From NCBI GenBank assembly GCA_041191405.1, contig JBEEOW010000001.1, forward strand, positions 198,050 to 262,049: a stretch of 64,000 nt of DNA. Reading direction: 5' to 3'. Position 1 is the first letter of the stretch, and each line of letters starts with the position of its first letter. Both the position numbers and the translations under genes were made by a program. The notes under the pieces were generated by a model, which saw only the letters and a program-made list of their open reading frames with translations, was not told the origin of the DNA and searched no databases. Positions 1 to 8,494 of the stretch are shown here, piece after piece. Origin of the DNA: JBEEOW01 sp041191405 (lineage in GTDB: Bacteria > Bacteroidota > Bacteroidia > Cytophagales > UBA9547).

Positions 1-1500
1 TATGGAATTGGTTACGCTTATTTCAATTTAAAAAAATACGAAAAAGCATTAACGCATTTTAGAGAATATGTTGAAAATACCAATGCTGACTTAGAACCAG
101 AACGTTATGGTGATGCCATGATTCGTTTGGCTGATTGTTATTATGTAACCAAACATTACAGTGATGCTTTTGCAACGTATGAAAGAGCAACTTTAATGGC
201 TAGAAATGATTTAGATTATATCTATTTCCAAAAAGGATTTGTTGCTTCTTTGAGTGGAAAATACCAAGAAGCAAAAGAAAATTTTGATCGTGTAATTACC
301 AAATATGTAAACTATCCATATTTTGATGATGCATTGTACCAATCTGCATTTATTGATTTTGAACAAGGGAATTATACTCAGGCGATTGAAGGTTTTAGTA
401 AAGTTGTAAACTTAAAACCTGGAAGTGTTTATTTGCCAGAAGTACTAAAAAGAAGAGCAATTTCAAATGTAAATCTTAAACAATATGCTCCAGCAGTTGA
501 TGATTATAAGCAGATTATCAATCATTTTCCTGCGTATTTTGAAAGTCCAACAGATATTTTAGAATCATTACACAGTGCATTAACTAATTTAAATAGAGAA
601 GAAGAATATCCAGAATTAGCTAATAAATTGAAAAATGCTAATCCTGATAATACCAAATTCGCTGATTTAGAATACCGTAATGCAGAAAATTTATTTGATA
701 AATCGAAATATCCACAAGCTATAAAAGCCTTTGCTGATTTTGCAGCAGCCTACCCAAATCATCCGCAAACACCTGATGCATTTTTCTTTATTGGAGAATC
801 AAATTATAGAACAAACGATAAATTAGAAGCATTAAAAGCATATCAAAAAGTAATTGAATTTGATAGAGGTTTATACAGAAATAAAGCTTTATCGAGAGCT
901 GCTGATATGGAGTTTTCTATGAAATCATACAACGAAGCTATTGACCATTACAAAGCATTATATGGATACGCAGCTTCAAAAAGAGAGCAATTCAATGCTC
1001 AAAAAGGTTTAATGGAGTGTTATTTTGAATTAAATAAATTAGATACTGTATTGACATTTGCAAATTCAATTGTACAACAAGGTGGAGCGCCTGTGTATAT
1101 TCAAAATAAAGCAAATTTATATTTAGGAAAAATTCCTTACTTAAAAGCTGATTACGATAATGCTCAAGATGCTTTAATCAATTCAGCCAATACTGCCAAA
1201 GATTCAACCGGTGCAGAAGCGCAATATTTATTGGGAGATATTCAGTTTAAAAAAGGAGTTTATAAACAATCACTTGAAACATTATTTGAAATTGATGAAA
1301 AATTCAAAACCTACGATACTTGGGTGTTGCGTTCGTTTTTATTGATTGCAGATAATTACAAAGCACTTGGCGAATTGTTTCAAGCAAAAACTACATTGAA
1401 TTCTATTATTCAACACTCTAAAAATCAGTTTTATGTAAAACAAGCATCTGATAAATTAGACTTGATTTTACAGGAAGAAAATGCAAAACTTGAAAAATAG
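1..1500 (+). CDS. TPR-repeat envelope protein, 5' end cut by window edge
   Basis: The reading frame is open from the first base, so the true start lies upstream; the internal ATG at 118 is not the start. About 499 residues are visible, made of tandem tetratricopeptide-like helical pairs (aromatic and Ala-rich units such as YFDDALYQSAFIDFEQGNY and AFFFIGESNYRTNDKLEALK). Such repeats are protein-binding scaffolds, and long TPR proteins of this kind in Bacteroidota are usually periplasmic or outer-membrane associated. The stop is 9 bases before an outer-membrane barrel gene, which suggests one operon with the HU-CCDC81/SPOR and ExbB/ExbD/TonB genes downstream. A role like YbgF/CpoB in an envelope complex is an inference from context. 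The signal peptide, if any, lies outside the window. Confidence 0.8.
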   Translation, partial: YGIGYAYFNLKKYEKALTHFREYVENTNADLEPERYGDAMIRLADCYYVTKHYSDAFATYERATLMARNDLDYIYFQKGFVASLSGKYQEAKENFDRVITKYVNYPYFDDALYQSAFIDFEQGNYTQAIEGFSKVVNLKPGSVYLPEVLKRRAISNVNLKQYAPAVDDYKQIINHFPAYFESPTDILESLHSALTNLNREEEYPELANKLKNANPDNTKFADLEYRNAENLFDKSKYPQAIKAFADFAAAYPNHPQTPDAFFFIGESNYRTNDKLEALKAYQKVIEFDRGLYRNKALSRAADMEFSMKSYNEAIDHYKALYGYAASKREQFNAQKGLMECYFELNKLDTVLTFANSIVQQGGAPVYIQNKANLYLGKIPYLKADYDNAQDALINSANTAKDSTGAEAQYLLGDIQFKKGVYKQSLETLFEIDEKFKTYDTWVLRSFLLIADNYKALGELFQAKTTLNSIIQHSKNQFYVKQASDKLDLILQEENAKLEK

Positions 1501-1509
1501 AATATTATT

Positions 1510-3180
1510 ATGAAAAGATTTATTTTAATACAAATTTTGCTTTTGAGTTTTGTAACTCAGATAGTGAATGCACAACAAACTCCTTACGAAGATCAATCGA
1601 ATTCTAAAGGTTTAAATGAGCAAGTTGTGATTACCAAAGAAAGAGAGAATGTGCTTCCTCCAGCATATAGAACTTATCCTAAAGTTGATATTGACATCAA
1701 AAAAGAAAAGTTTGAAGCCCAATCTTATGACTTTAATGATTATTCTCTAAAAGTGCCTGATGTTGAAAGTAAAATCAAAATTTTGGGTGTAAAAGAGGTT
1801 GAAAAACCTTCAAATCAAAAAGGATTTGTTCGTTTAGGATTTGGAAATTATGTAAGTCCACGTTTTGATGTAGCTTGGAGCGATAAAGTAGGAGAGAAGT
1901 TTTTTTATTCAATCAATGCTGGACATTGGTCTTGGAAAAACGGACCAACAACTGACAGAAAATCAGGTTTTTCAAATAATTATCTAAACTTTAATACAAA
2001 ACATATTTGGGAAAAATACATTTATTCAAATGAATTAAGCTATAACAGAAAAGGCTTGCAATTTTATGGATTTAGAGAAAACGAAGATTTGAACAAGGAA
2101 TCTAATCCACAAATTTGGAATAGTTTACTTTATACAACTTCTTTAAATACAACTCCAGCTAATTCGTCTGATTATGTGTTCAATACAAAATTATCTTATG
2201 GATTTTTAACAGCTTATACTTGGACTACTGAAAATGAAATAGCTGTCAATCATGTTTCATCATTCAATATGGATGCAAACAGATTTATTCTTGGTGATGT
2301 AGATTTTTCATACAGTAATCGTGCTTACAGAACCTTATCACAAAACCGTTTCTTATTACAATTAAGACCTCAATACCAATTACTTGTATCAGGTTTTAAA
2401 GTGAAAACTGGTTTTAATATGGCATTTGATAATGATACTGTTGAAAATGCTAACGTATTTCATTTATACCCATTAGCTTCGGCTTCAAAAGAGTTTTTAA
2501 AAGGTAAACTCTTTGCTGAATTAGGTATTAAAGGTGGCATTGAAAAAAACAATGTTCGTACTTTGGTAAATGAAAATCCATTTGTAAACAACTTAATTTC
2601 ATTAGCCAATACAAATAATAAGTTTACATTTTTTGCAAATGCAAGAGCAAAAGTGATTAAAAATTTAACATTTACAGGTGATTTTAAAATAGCAAATTAT
2701 ACCAATTATTATTTTTGGGTAAATGATTCAGTAAACAGAGCAAAGTTTAAACCATTGTTTGAAAGTGGTTCAACTACACATATTCAATTAAATACTGAGT
2801 TTAGATACAATGTTGTTGACAAATGGTATGCAGGTGTTAAATATCAATTTAATAACTATAATTCTGCCACTATAAAAACACCTTTTGCTAAACCAATAAA
2901 TGTAATTGATGTAAATGCAGGATTTATATTAAACAAAAAAATATATATAGATTTTGATTGGGTAATTATGCAAGGAATCAAAACTTTAGAGCCTAGAAAT
3001 AAACAAGTTGTGGATTTAAAAACAATTTCTGATATAAACTTAAAGCTAGATTATAGATTTTCAGATAAATTTTCATCATTTTTGGAGATTAATAACTTGC
3101 TTTCTCAAAAGTATAGTCGTTATTTGTATTATCCTGTAAGAGGAATAAATGTGATGTTGGGATTAACTTATCAATTTTGA
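1510..3180 (+). CDS. outer-membrane beta-barrel protein (TonB-dependent receptor-like)
   Basis: A clear signal peptide (residues 1-21, cleaved after VNA before QQ) precedes a 556-residue protein rich in alternating aromatic and polar strands. It ends in a terminal aromatic (LGLTYQF), as outer-membrane barrels do. I see no full plug domain of the classical TonB-dependent receptor length, so it is shorter than typical receptors, and the substrate is unknown. The late segment (EINNLLSQKYSRYLYYPVRG) resembles the last strands of TonB-dependent receptors. It sits between a TPR gene and an HU-CCDC81/SPOR gene and overlaps the latter by one base, so co-translation is likely. With ExbB, ExbD and a TonB-like protein downstream, energised transport or envelope anchoring is plausible. 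Confidence 0.75.
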   Translation: MKRFILIQILLLSFVTQIVNAQQTPYEDQSNSKGLNEQVVITKERENVLPPAYRTYPKVDIDIKKEKFEAQSYDFNDYSLKVPDVESKIKILGVKEVEKPSNQKGFVRLGFGNYVSPRFDVAWSDKVGEKFFYSINAGHWSWKNGPTTDRKSGFSNNYLNFNTKHIWEKYIYSNELSYNRKGLQFYGFRENEDLNKESNPQIWNSLLYTTSLNTTPANSSDYVFNTKLSYGFLTAYTWTTENEIAVNHVSSFNMDANRFILGDVDFSYSNRAYRTLSQNRFLLQLRPQYQLLVSGFKVKTGFNMAFDNDTVENANVFHLYPLASASKEFLKGKLFAELGIKGGIEKNNVRTLVNENPFVNNLISLANTNNKFTFFANARAKVIKNLTFTGDFKIANYTNYYFWVNDSVNRAKFKPLFESGSTTHIQLNTEFRYNVVDKWYAGVKYQFNNYNSATIKTPFAKPINVIDVNAGFILNKKIYIDFDWVIMQGIKTLEPRNKQVVDLKTISDINLKLDYRFSDKFSSFLEINNLLSQKYSRYLYYPVRGINVMLGLTYQF

Positions 3181-4229
3181 TGCTGATTGAAAAACATATA
3201 AAGTCGCTGTTGTTTGAAAATGATTTTGTGGTGGTACCAGGTTTTGGTGGCTTCATTTGTCATTATGTAAATGCAGAATTTGATACTTTAAAAGGAGTAC
3301 TTTTGCCACCTTCAAAAAGGGTGGCGTTTAATGTATTGTTAAAACAAAATGATTGGTTATTGGTAAATTCTTTAATTCAAAAAGAAGGAATCAGTAATGA
3401 AGATGCCATGATGCAAATTCATGTGTATGTTGAAAATGTTTGGAAACAATTAAAACAAAGTAAATATTTTCATTTTGATGAAGTAGGTGTTTTGTCGTTA
3501 AATGCAGAGCGTCAATTAGTTTTTGAACCATACAATAAGATAAACTATTTATCTCATAGTTTTGGTTTGCCAGAGATAATGCTAAAGCCATTCCCAAATG
3601 CTAAGCGAGTACCTCATCCATCAACTATTAAAAATACTTCAAATAAGTTCCGTGTGAGAGCCGCAATTATTGGAGCAGCAATCTTAACGTTAGGTTTAAG
3701 CTCAACTATTTTGATGTATGTTAATAAAGAAAATACGTCACTTAGCACTTTCAACCCATTTTATACTTCATCTAACCATGTGTTAATTGATTCAAACGAT
3801 TTGCCAAATCCGCATTTATGGACCAAGAAACCATTGCCAGAAACTGCAAAAATTGAATCAAATAATGAGGAAAAAGCAATAAGTTCTTTAGTTGAAAAAC
3901 CTGAAGTTAAAAAGCTTGAAGAGGAAAAGCCTAAGGTTATTGAAAACGAGGTAATTAAAGAAGTTGTAAAAGTTGAAAAAAATACACACAATACAGAACC
4001 TTTGTTCTACGTTATCGTTAGTGGATTTGCTTCTGAAGACGCTGCAAAATTGGCATTGAATAAAATTAATAAAGCTGGTGCTGATAAAGCCATCATTATT
4101 CCAGCAAAAGATAAAGCTAATTTTTATCGTTTAGCAGTAACTTCATTTACAGATTATAATGCGGCTAAAGAAAATTTAGCTAGTTTAAAACAAAAATTTG
4201 GTGAGTCAATTTGGATTTTGAAACAATAA
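3180..4229 (+). CDS. HU-CCDC81 and SPOR domain protein
   Basis: The ATG at 3180 overlaps the previous stop by one base and is preferred to the in-frame TTG at 3177. The first ~60 residues (with VVVPGFGGFICH) match the prokaryotic CCDC81-type HU domain, followed by a second HU-like domain around residues 95-140 (FDEVGVLSLNAERQLVFEPY). A single membrane helix lies near residues 160-182. Then come a charged Glu/Lys/Pro linker and a C-terminal SPOR domain (about 275-349, starting FYVIVSGFASEDAAKLAL). SPOR domains bind denuded peptidoglycan glycan strands. The topology suggests the HU part is cytoplasmic and the SPOR part periplasmic, linking the cytoplasm or nucleoid to the cell wall. Its exact role is not established, and the neighbours suggest an envelope complex. 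Confidence 0.85.
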   Translation: MLIEKHIKSLLFENDFVVVPGFGGFICHYVNAEFDTLKGVLLPPSKRVAFNVLLKQNDWLLVNSLIQKEGISNEDAMMQIHVYVENVWKQLKQSKYFHFDEVGVLSLNAERQLVFEPYNKINYLSHSFGLPEIMLKPFPNAKRVPHPSTIKNTSNKFRVRAAIIGAAILTLGLSSTILMYVNKENTSLSTFNPFYTSSNHVLIDSNDLPNPHLWTKKPLPETAKIESNNEEKAISSLVEKPEVKKLEEEKPKVIENEVIKEVVKVEKNTHNTEPLFYVIVSGFASEDAAKLALNKINKAGADKAIIIPAKDKANFYRLAVTSFTDYNAAKENLASLKQKFGESIWILKQ

Positions 4230-4230
4230 T

Positions 4231-4929
4231 ATGTTACTAACACAGTTTTTACAAATACCTGTACCAGCAGAAGCTGCTGAAGCAGCAGCTAAAGCCGCTG
4301 GAAATGGAGGTAATGTTACCTTGATAGACCTTGCAATGGCAGGTGGAATTTTTATGATTCCAATTTTAATTCTTTCATTAGTAGGTATTTATATATTTGT
4401 TGAAAGATTGTTAACTTATAAAAAAGCTGATCAAGACCCAATTCCTTTTATGGCTAAAATTAGAAGTGCCATTGAAGAAGGTGATATTAAAGCTGCACAA
4501 TTGCTTTGTAGTCAAACGCATACGCCTGTAGCTCGTATTATTGAAAAAGGAATTTCAAGAATTGGTAGCCCAATTAAAAATATAGAAGCTGCTATTGAAA
4601 ATGTTGGTAAAATTGAAGTTTACAGACTTGAGAAAAACCTTGCTGCATTAGCAACAGTATCAGGAGGGTCGCCAATGGTAGGTTTCTTAGGTACAGTTAC
4701 TGGTATGATTTCAGCATTTATTGCAATTGCTCAAAATGAGGGTTCAGTTAGTCCTAAAATGCTTTCTGGAGGTATTTATGAGGCAATGGTAACTACAGCA
4801 GCTGGTTTAATAGTAGGTATTCCTGCTTATATTATGTATAATTATTTAGTAGCTAGAGTTTCTAAAATTGTACATAAAATGGAATATGCAACTGTTGAAT
4901 TTTTAGATATGTTACAAGAAACTAAATAG
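4231..4929 (+). CDS. exbB: MotA/TolQ/ExbB proton channel family protein
   Basis: The 232-residue protein has three membrane helices (about 38-60, 143-165 and 185-205) and the family signature in the region GGSPMVGFLGTVTGMISAF. These proteins form pentamers in the inner membrane around ExbD dimers and use the proton motive force to energise TonB (or Tol). An Ala-rich N-terminal stretch precedes the first helix. It starts one base after the upstream stop and is followed 8 bases later by exbD, so this is one operon. ExbB and TolQ cannot be separated by sequence alone. The TonB-like protein two genes downstream favours an ExbB-type role, while the SPOR and TPR neighbours leave a Tol-like role open. 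Confidence 0.93.
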   Translation: MLLTQFLQIPVPAEAAEAAAKAAGNGGNVTLIDLAMAGGIFMIPILILSLVGIYIFVERLLTYKKADQDPIPFMAKIRSAIEEGDIKAAQLLCSQTHTPVARIIEKGISRIGSPIKNIEAAIENVGKIEVYRLEKNLAALATVSGGSPMVGFLGTVTGMISAFIAIAQNEGSVSPKMLSGGIYEAMVTTAAGLIVGIPAYIMYNYLVARVSKIVHKMEYATVEFLDMLQETK

Positions 4930-4937
4930 TTATAAAT

Positions 4938-5342
4938 ATGCAGTTTCAATCGAGAAATAAGGTAGAAGTAGGTTTTAGTATGTCATCAATGACAGACTTA
5001 ATATTCCTTTTGCTTATATTTTTTATGTTAACCTCAAATTTTATTACTCCTTCAGGTTTACCTGTAAGTTTGCCTAACAGTAAAGAAGCACCTATTCAAC
5101 AGCAAAAAATTAGTGTAACTATCACTGCTGACAAGCAATACATGATTAATGATAAAACTACTACTTTAGAAAATTTAAAAGCAGATTTAGAACCATTATT
5201 ATCTAAAGGTCCTAATGCTGATAATGCAGTGGTTTTACATATTGATAAATCAGTTCCTGTAGAATATTTTGTGAATGTTGCTTCAATAGCAACGTCATTA
5301 AAAGCCAAAGTTTCTATTGCTACACAACCAAACGCTCAATAA
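4938..5342 (+). CDS. exbD: ExbD/TolR family biopolymer transport protein
   Basis: This 134-residue protein has a short cytoplasmic N-terminus, one membrane helix (about residues 17-38) and a periplasmic domain. The conserved Asp in the helix (SSMTDLIFLLLIFFML, near residue 19) is the proton-carrying residue of the family. It partners ExbB to turn proton flux into motion of TonB. The stop is one base before the ATG of the TonB-like gene, so the three genes are tightly coupled. Length and architecture are standard for the family. Confidence 0.93.
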   Translation: MQFQSRNKVEVGFSMSSMTDLIFLLLIFFMLTSNFITPSGLPVSLPNSKEAPIQQQKISVTITADKQYMINDKTTTLENLKADLEPLLSKGPNADNAVVLHIDKSVPVEYFVNVASIATSLKAKVSIATQPNAQ

Positions 5343-5343
5343 T

Positions 5344-6117
5344 ATGTTTGTTGACTCAAAAGATGATAAAAAAAATAATTTGATAGGTTTTGGCGTATCG
5401 ATTTTTGTTCATGGTTTACTTCTTTTGATAGGATGGTTTATTTTTGCATATAAAGTACCTAATCCTCCTGTGCCACCTATGGGTGAAATTAGTTTTGGAT
5501 TTAGTGATGAAGGTGCTCAAGGTGACCGAATTATGCATAATTCACCACAAAGTGATGCAGTTCCACAAGAACAAACACCTGAAGAAGCACAACCAGAGGA
5601 AGATGTACCTCAACAAGCTGTTACTAATGAAAATTCTGATGGGGCAAGCATAAAAGAAGAACCAAAAAAAGAAAAGAAAGAAAAGAAAAAATCAACTTCT
5701 AACAATAACAGTCAATCAGTTGCAACCAATCCTAAAGGAACTTATGATCCTAATAAACCAATTACAAATGGAAGTGGTGGTGGTTTAAGTGATGCAGGAT
5801 TAAAAGGTGACCCTAAAGGTTCTTATACAGGTGATGGTGGTGCTGGTGGAACAAGTTTGAATATGGCTGGTTGGGCTTGGGATGATGCACCCAAACCTAA
5901 TGATAATTCAAAAGAAACTGGAAAAGTTGTTATAGAATTAGACATTGACGATAAAGGTGAAATTTTAAATGCAAGAGTTTTAGAATCAACTCTTTCGTCA
6001 TCAATTGCAAACAAATACCGATTAGCAGTTATGAATACTAATTTTCATAAAACTGATAATGGAGTAGCTCCTCCTAAAACTACTGGTAAAATTACTTTTT
6101 TAATTCGTTCACGTTAG
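5344..6117 (+). CDS. TonB-like energy transducer protein
   Basis: The ATG at 5344, directly after the exbD stop, is chosen over an in-frame upstream codon at 5317 that would overlap exbD. The 257-residue protein has an N-terminal membrane helix (about 13-35), then a long low-complexity periplasmic spacer rich in Pro, Glu, Gln and Lys (a Lys run near residue 110) and a Gly-rich stretch. The C-terminal domain (about 190-257, VVIELDIDDKGEILNARVLE to the final ITFLIRSR) resembles the TonB/TolA C-terminal fold. It would span the periplasm and transmit energy from ExbB/ExbD to an outer-membrane partner, perhaps the barrel encoded upstream. Classical TonB sequence is weakly conserved here, so a TolA-like role is possible. 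Confidence 0.8.
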   Translation: MFVDSKDDKKNNLIGFGVSIFVHGLLLLIGWFIFAYKVPNPPVPPMGEISFGFSDEGAQGDRIMHNSPQSDAVPQEQTPEEAQPEEDVPQQAVTNENSDGASIKEEPKKEKKEKKKSTSNNNSQSVATNPKGTYDPNKPITNGSGGGLSDAGLKGDPKGSYTGDGGAGGTSLNMAGWAWDDAPKPNDNSKETGKVVIELDIDDKGEILNARVLESTLSSSIANKYRLAVMNTNFHKTDNGVAPPKTTGKITFLIRSR

Positions 6118-6153
6118 GTAAATTAGAGGGTTGAAATTAATCTTCTAATTTAT

Positions 6154-6726
6154 ATGCTAAATTTAGTATTGTTTGGCCCTCCAGGTGCAGGGAAAGGTAC
6201 TCAAAGTCAATTACTTATTGAGAAATACCAATTAGTACATCTTTCTACAGGTGATTTGTTACGTGCTGAAATTGCAGCAGGTACTGAACTTGGTTTAAAG
6301 GCTAAATCATTAATGGATAATGGACAATTAGTACCAGACGAAGTTGTTATTGGTATGATTGATAATAAATTGAAATCAAATCCTGATGCAAAAGGGTTTA
6401 TTTTTGATGGTTTCCCTCGTACAGTTCCACAAGCAGAAGCACTTGATGTATTATTGACATCAAATAACTCAGCTATTTCAGGAATGATTGCCCTTGAAGT
6501 GAATGAAGAAGAATTAACAGCTCGTTTATTAGAAAGAGGTAAAACTTCGGGTAGAGCTGATGATCAAAATGAAGAATTAATCAGAAATAGAGTAAAAGAA
6601 TACAATACTAAAACTGCACCTGTTGCTGATTATTACGCAAAACAAAACAAATTTTGCGGAATTTACGGTATCGGTGAAATTGCTGAAATATTTAATCAAA
6701 TTTCTGCAATAGTTGATAAATACTAG
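6154..6726 (+). CDS. adk: adenylate kinase
   Basis: The P-loop GPPGAGKGTQ is at residues 8-17, followed by the AMP-binding segment (HLSTGDLLRAEI) and the DGFPRT motif near residue 85-90. The 190-residue length matches the short adenylate kinases that lack a zinc-binding LID insertion. It interconverts 2 ADP with ATP and AMP in the cytoplasm. It lies 36 bases after the TonB-like gene and is followed by a hairpin terminator, so it may be the last gene of the upstream transcript or have its own promoter. Nothing unusual is seen. Confidence 0.97.
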   Translation: MLNLVLFGPPGAGKGTQSQLLIEKYQLVHLSTGDLLRAEIAAGTELGLKAKSLMDNGQLVPDEVVIGMIDNKLKSNPDAKGFIFDGFPRTVPQAEALDVLLTSNNSAISGMIALEVNEEELTARLLERGKTSGRADDQNEELIRNRVKEYNTKTAPVADYYAKQNKFCGIYGIGEIAEIFNQISAIVDKY

Positions 6727-6741
6727 TAATGAATAACATAG

Positions 6742-6782
6742 AAGCGAAAAGAGGTTATTTGTAATCTTTTTTCGCTTTTTTT
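6742..6782 (+). terminator. rho-independent terminator after adk
   Basis: A 9-bp perfect stem (AAGCGAAAA at 6742-6750 with TTTTCGCTT at 6769-6777) and a following T-run lie 15 bases after the adk stop. Confidence 0.75.
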
Positions 6783-6804
6783 GTGTTTAAATACTCTTTA
6801 AAGC

Positions 6805-6834
6805 TTGTTTTGAAAGATTATTTTCATACCTTTG
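6805..6834 (+). promoter_or_regulatory. Bacteroidota-type promoter of tRNA-Phe
   Basis: TTG at 6805-6807, a 19-base spacer and TACCTTTG at 6827-6834 match the Bacteroidota sigma-A consensus TTG-N19-TAnnTTTG exactly. The tRNA begins 17 bases after the -7 box. Confidence 0.75.
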
Positions 6835-6851
6835 TAAAACAATTGCAAAAC

Positions 6852-6924
6852 GGTGTCGTAGCTCAGTTGGTAGAGCAAAGGACTGAAAATCCTTGTGTCG
6901 ATGGTTCGATTCCATTCGACACCA
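6852..6924 (+). tRNA. tRNA-Phe (anticodon GAA)
   Basis: This is a complete 73-base cloverleaf. The acceptor stem GGTGTCG (6852-6858) pairs with CGACACC (6917-6923), followed by discriminator A. The D-loop motif AGCTCAGTTGGTAGAGC and T-loop GGTTCGATTCC are present. The anticodon stem AAGGA/TCCTT encloses CTGAAAA, giving anticodon GAA. CCA is not encoded. Confidence 0.97.
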
Positions 6925-6929
6925 CATTT

Positions 6930-6961
6930 AAAGGTTATCTTGAAAAAGGTAACCTTTTTTG
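6930..6961 (+). terminator. terminator after tRNA-Phe
   Basis: An inverted repeat (AAAGGTTA at 6930-6937 and TAACCTTT at 6950-6957) continues into a run of six T, directly behind the tRNA. Confidence 0.7.
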
Positions 6962-6981
6962 TTTTTATAGATTTAAGTTTT

Positions 6982-8133
6982 TTAAAATAATAAATCTATC
7001 AAGTACTGTTTAGGAAGATTGAATATCGCAGAGAAAAATAAAAACACTTTTATGTAATTCAATAGTTTAATTTTGTTGTTTTCTATTAATTGTGTTTCGC
7101 AGATGTGTAATAAGTAAAAGTAAATTGGTGCAGAAAATCCGACTAATATTCTATCATCAAAACTTACTTTTTGAATGATAAAATGTGTGAAAAATACAAA
7201 TCCAAAATATATAAATGTTATAATTAAAATGATTTTAAGTTTTTGATTAATTTTTATTTTAATGTTTTTGAAAGTTAAATAACATAAAATTGCTTGTACT
7301 CCATTAATTATAATAAAAAGTATTGAGTCGATTAGGGTTAGAAAGTTTATTTTTTTAGCAATAAATAGTAGGTTACTAGTTTCAAATATGAATTTCTGAA
7401 TGATAGTATTTACTTCAGTAGGAAATACTACACTTCTTGGGTGTCCTGTTGGATGTCCGACTTGGAAATAGTTAAAAGTAAGGTATGCTAACACTAGGAA
7501 TGTTGATAATGTAGTACTAATAATGAAATGTTTATTCGTTTTATTATCAATTTTATTCCAAAAATAGATTGTGAAAAATAAATTTATTACTAAATAAATA
7601 AATGAGGAATATCGAGTAAGGTTTAAACCAAATAAGCTGATAATTAAAAGAGAAGTAAATATCCAATTACTACCATTTTTTGAAATTTGAATAATTGTGT
7701 AAATGTATAATAATAAAAGTGGAGTTGAGAGGCATTCAGACCAAGTATGGCTATATATTTCTAATAATGAGTAACTTCCAAAATAGAATACAGGAAGGTT
7801 TGTGTTTTTGTTGAAAAGTATATTGATCAAAATAATTGAAATGCCTAGTAGAAATAAGTTTAGAATTTTCGATGCCCAAATAACTTCAATGTGGGTTATT
7901 TTTGATGTTAATGCGATTAAGCTTGGGTAGGCGAGAGGCCAATAAGAGAAAAAAGTGCCACTAGTTGATTTTGCTCCATTACCTTGAAGTAAATTTCTTG
8001 CTGCGGTTAAGTATTCAATTGAATCAGGTGTGATATACTGGTATTTTTCAATCTGAATTCGAAATACAATAATACATGAAATGAATATGAAAAAAAGTAT
8101 TTGTTGGTAATATACTTGTAAAAATGATTTCAT
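6982..8133 (-). CDS. multi-pass membrane protein, possible lipid-linked sugar glycosyltransferase (GT39/PMT-like)
   Basis: The 383-residue protein is highly hydrophobic with about ten predicted membrane helices. The early segment after the first helix contains TPDSIEYLTAARNLLQGNG. An acidic residue at this place, followed by a periplasmic segment, is typical of the ArnT/PMT/GT39 superfamily (polyprenyl-phosphate-sugar dependent glycosyltransferases). That assignment is my inference from topology and this motif only. It stands alone between two tRNA genes on the reverse strand, with no co-directional partner. The base composition is even more AT-rich than its neighbours, as usual for membrane genes, so transfer is not required. 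No sugar-pathway genes adjoin it to suggest a substrate. Confidence 0.7.
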   Translation of the reverse strand: MKSFLQVYYQQILFFIFISCIIVFRIQIEKYQYITPDSIEYLTAARNLLQGNGAKSTSGTFFSYWPLAYPSLIALTSKITHIEVIWASKILNLFLLGISIILINILFNKNTNLPVFYFGSYSLLEIYSHTWSECLSTPLLLLYIYTIIQISKNGSNWIFTSLLIISLFGLNLTRYSSFIYLVINLFFTIYFWNKIDNKTNKHFIISTTLSTFLVLAYLTFNYFQVGHPTGHPRSVVFPTEVNTIIQKFIFETSNLLFIAKKINFLTLIDSILFIIINGVQAILCYLTFKNIKIKINQKLKIILIITFIYFGFVFFTHFIIQKVSFDDRILVGFSAPIYFYLLHICETQLIENNKIKLLNYIKVFLFFSAIFNLPKQYLIDLLF

Positions 8134-8160
8134 ATAAAGATTGAATTTAGCTTTAAATGA

Positions 8161-8198
8161 AAAAAGCCTAAAATAAGTTAAATTATTTTAGGCTTTTT
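8161..8198 (-). terminator. terminator of tRNA-Arg
   Basis: A 16-bp perfect stem (8161-8176 with 8183-8198, loop GTTAAA) with A/T tails lies 9 bases beyond the 3' end of the reverse-strand tRNA. It separates the tRNA transcript from the membrane protein gene. Confidence 0.85.
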
Positions 8199-8207
8199 AA
8201 TTAAATG

Positions 8208-8281
8208 TGAACTCGAAGGGAGTCGAACCCCTAACCTCCTGAGCCGTAATCAGGTGCTCTATCCAATTAAGCTACGAGTCC
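8208..8281 (-). tRNA. tRNA-Arg (anticodon ACG)
   Basis: On the reverse strand the acceptor GGACTCG (8281-8275) pairs with CGAGTTC (8215-8209, one G-T pair), with discriminator A. The anticodon stem CCTGA/TCAGG encloses TTACGGC, giving anticodon ACG (read as ICG after deamination). The T-arm has the usual GGTTCGA-type loop read as GTTCGACTC. Total 74 bases, CCA not encoded. Confidence 0.96.
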
Positions 8282-8311
8282 ATTATTTCGCCCATTCATC
8301 TAATGGGACTG

Positions 8312-8341
8312 CAAACATACGGCTTTATTTTATATAATCAA
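8312..8341 (-). promoter_or_regulatory. Bacteroidota-type promoter of tRNA-Arg
   Basis: On the reverse strand TTG (8341-8339), a 19-base spacer and TATGTTTG (8319-8312) match TTG-N19-TAnnTTTG exactly, 31 bases upstream of the tRNA 5' end. Confidence 0.75.
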
Positions 8342-8464
8342 ATTTTATGTCTGAATTTTTATTGGGTATTTTAGTTTGTATTTTAATCGTGTAATAATCA
8401 GTTGTTTTTTTGCTGATTTTTTTAAATACTATCTTTTATTAAAACTAATTTTATTTATAATCGT

Positions 8465-8472
8465 TAGCTTTG
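8465..8472 (+). promoter_or_regulatory. -7 box upstream of secreted protein gene
   Basis: TAGCTTTG fits the TAnnTTTG element 22 bases before the chosen ATG at 8495. No TTG is found at the expected -33 position, so this is a partial match. Confidence 0.4.
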
Positions 8473-8494
8473 TTTGTTAAAATTTTATTCATCT

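Noticed and set aside
118..120. ATG 118 as start of the TPR protein
   Set aside because: The same frame is open and TPR-like from base 1, so the gene begins outside the window.
6783..7013. 76-codon ORF over the tRNA-Phe gene
   Set aside because: It is a chance frame that reads through the tRNA and its terminator.
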